A DNA stretch of 6,781 nt. It comes from an uncultured Clostridia bacterium (GTDB lineage: Bacteria > Bacillota > Clostridia > Lachnospirales > CAMVHY01). The stretch lies in contig CAMVHY010000077.1 of assembly GCA_947167415.1 (NCBI GenBank), positions 1-6,781 of the forward strand, in the 5' to 3' direction. Within the stretch, counting starts at the first letter, position 1, and each line of letters starts with the position of its first letter. The position numbers and the translations under genes are program-made. Positions 6,486 to 6,781 of the stretch are shown here, in pieces. The notes beneath the pieces are model-generated. The model ran no database searches. It saw nothing but the letters and a program-made list of their open reading frames with translations, and was not told the origin of the DNA.

Positions 6486-6781
6486 TTAATTGTCTTGTTC
6501 ACTATATTTAATTCTTCGACTTTCCAATTCATTTTCAATTTGTTCTTTGTAATTGGAATCAACTTTTAATATTTTCATTGCTTCACCAACAGACATTTTT
6601 GTCGCTAAGACTAGATTAATCACACTTTCTATTTTGCTTTTAATTTCGCCTTCTTTCTTGCCTTTTTTCATTCCTTCCTTAATACCTTCTTTAAGCCCCT
6701 CTTCTTTGCCTTTTTTTATCCCTTTCTTAATCCCTTTTTTTATACCTTCTTCAAGCATATATTTTTCTCTTGCCATGTTAT
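6486..6781 (-). CDS. Rpn/PD-(D/E)XK nuclease family transposase-like protein, C-terminal part (5' partial)
   Basis: The minus-strand frame is open to the window edge and ends at TAA (6486-6488). An ATG at 6774-6776 lies in frame, but the frame continues past it with no visible ribosome site, so the gene probably begins outside. The visible part starts MAREKYMLEEG and then shows nine glycines spaced exactly four residues apart (11-43), in units such as GIKK, GKEE and GLKE. It ends in a short helical region (SVGEAMKILKVDSNYKEQI). A glycine-every-four, Lys/Glu-rich linker followed by a small helical end is typical of the C-terminus of Rpn-type proteins, which are recombination-promoting PD-(D/E)XK nucleases. 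The catalytic domain is not in view, so activity cannot be judged and the family call rests on the tail only. Confidence 0.65.
   Translation of the reverse strand, partial: NMAREKYMLEEGIKKGIKKGIKKGKEEGLKEGIKEGMKKGKKEGEIKSKIESVINLVLATKMSVGEAMKILKVDSNYKEQIENELESRRIKYSEQDN
6648..6746 (-). repeat. 12-bp degenerate tandem repeats encoding the G-x-x-x linker
   Basis: About eight degenerate 12-bp units encode GIKK, GKEE, GLKE, GIKE, GMKK and GKKE tetrapeptides. The first three GIKK units are nearly identical at DNA level apart from silent changes. Such units can expand or contract in frame by slippage. Confidence 0.75.

Noticed and set aside
1..6781. CRISPR array, tRNA or rRNA genes
   Set aside because: I saw no regularly spaced repeats with unique spacers, and no tRNA-like or rRNA-like sequence, on either strand.

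Overview
The window is very A+T-rich DNA, most extreme in the large central gene. The central gene is a Firmicutes-type AddA, and one gene has a canonical AGGAGG Shine-Dalgarno site with a TTG start. I read it as a low-GC Firmicute (Clostridia-like), possibly host-associated. That assignment is an inference from gene type and base composition only.

Layout, left to right. (1) 1-762, +: a membrane protein gene whose 5' end lies outside the window. (2) 804-857: a stem-loop terminator. (3) 878-1014, -: a displaced copy of the last 44 codons and stop of addA. (4) 1061-1089: a strong sigma-A-like promoter driving 1125-1886, +, a second membrane protein paralogous to the first. (5) 1893-1919: a terminator. 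(6) 1933-5280, -: an apparently intact addA (helicase plus RecB-type nuclease), convergent with the membrane gene. (7) 5340-5370: a minus-strand terminator, then a short possible gene tail (5400-5519). (8) 5521-6341: a decayed IS5-family (IS427-group-like) element with recognisable inverted ends and TA flanks. (9) 6486-6781, -: the C-terminal part of an Rpn/PD-(D/E)XK family protein, running off the window.

The most interesting signal is at the left. The arrangement 'membrane gene -> terminator <- addA 3' end' occurs twice in tandem. The two addA 3' ends match over 157 bp without gaps (14 mismatches). Within the coding part, most differences are silent and even the stop differs only as TGA versus TAA. 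The displaced copy therefore looks like the tail of an addA that was under selection while the copies diverged, not a neutral local duplicate. The two membrane proteins are far more diverged than their addA flanks. This suggests that the addA 3' end acts as a recombination anchor where variable membrane-protein cassettes are added or exchanged, with the old gene tail left behind. The resemblance to displaced ends at rhs/cdi loci is an analogy only. The function of the membrane proteins is unknown.

The right side is a decay zone. The usual partner addB is not next to addA, and an IS remnant and an Rpn-type gene lie where an upstream operon partner would be expected.
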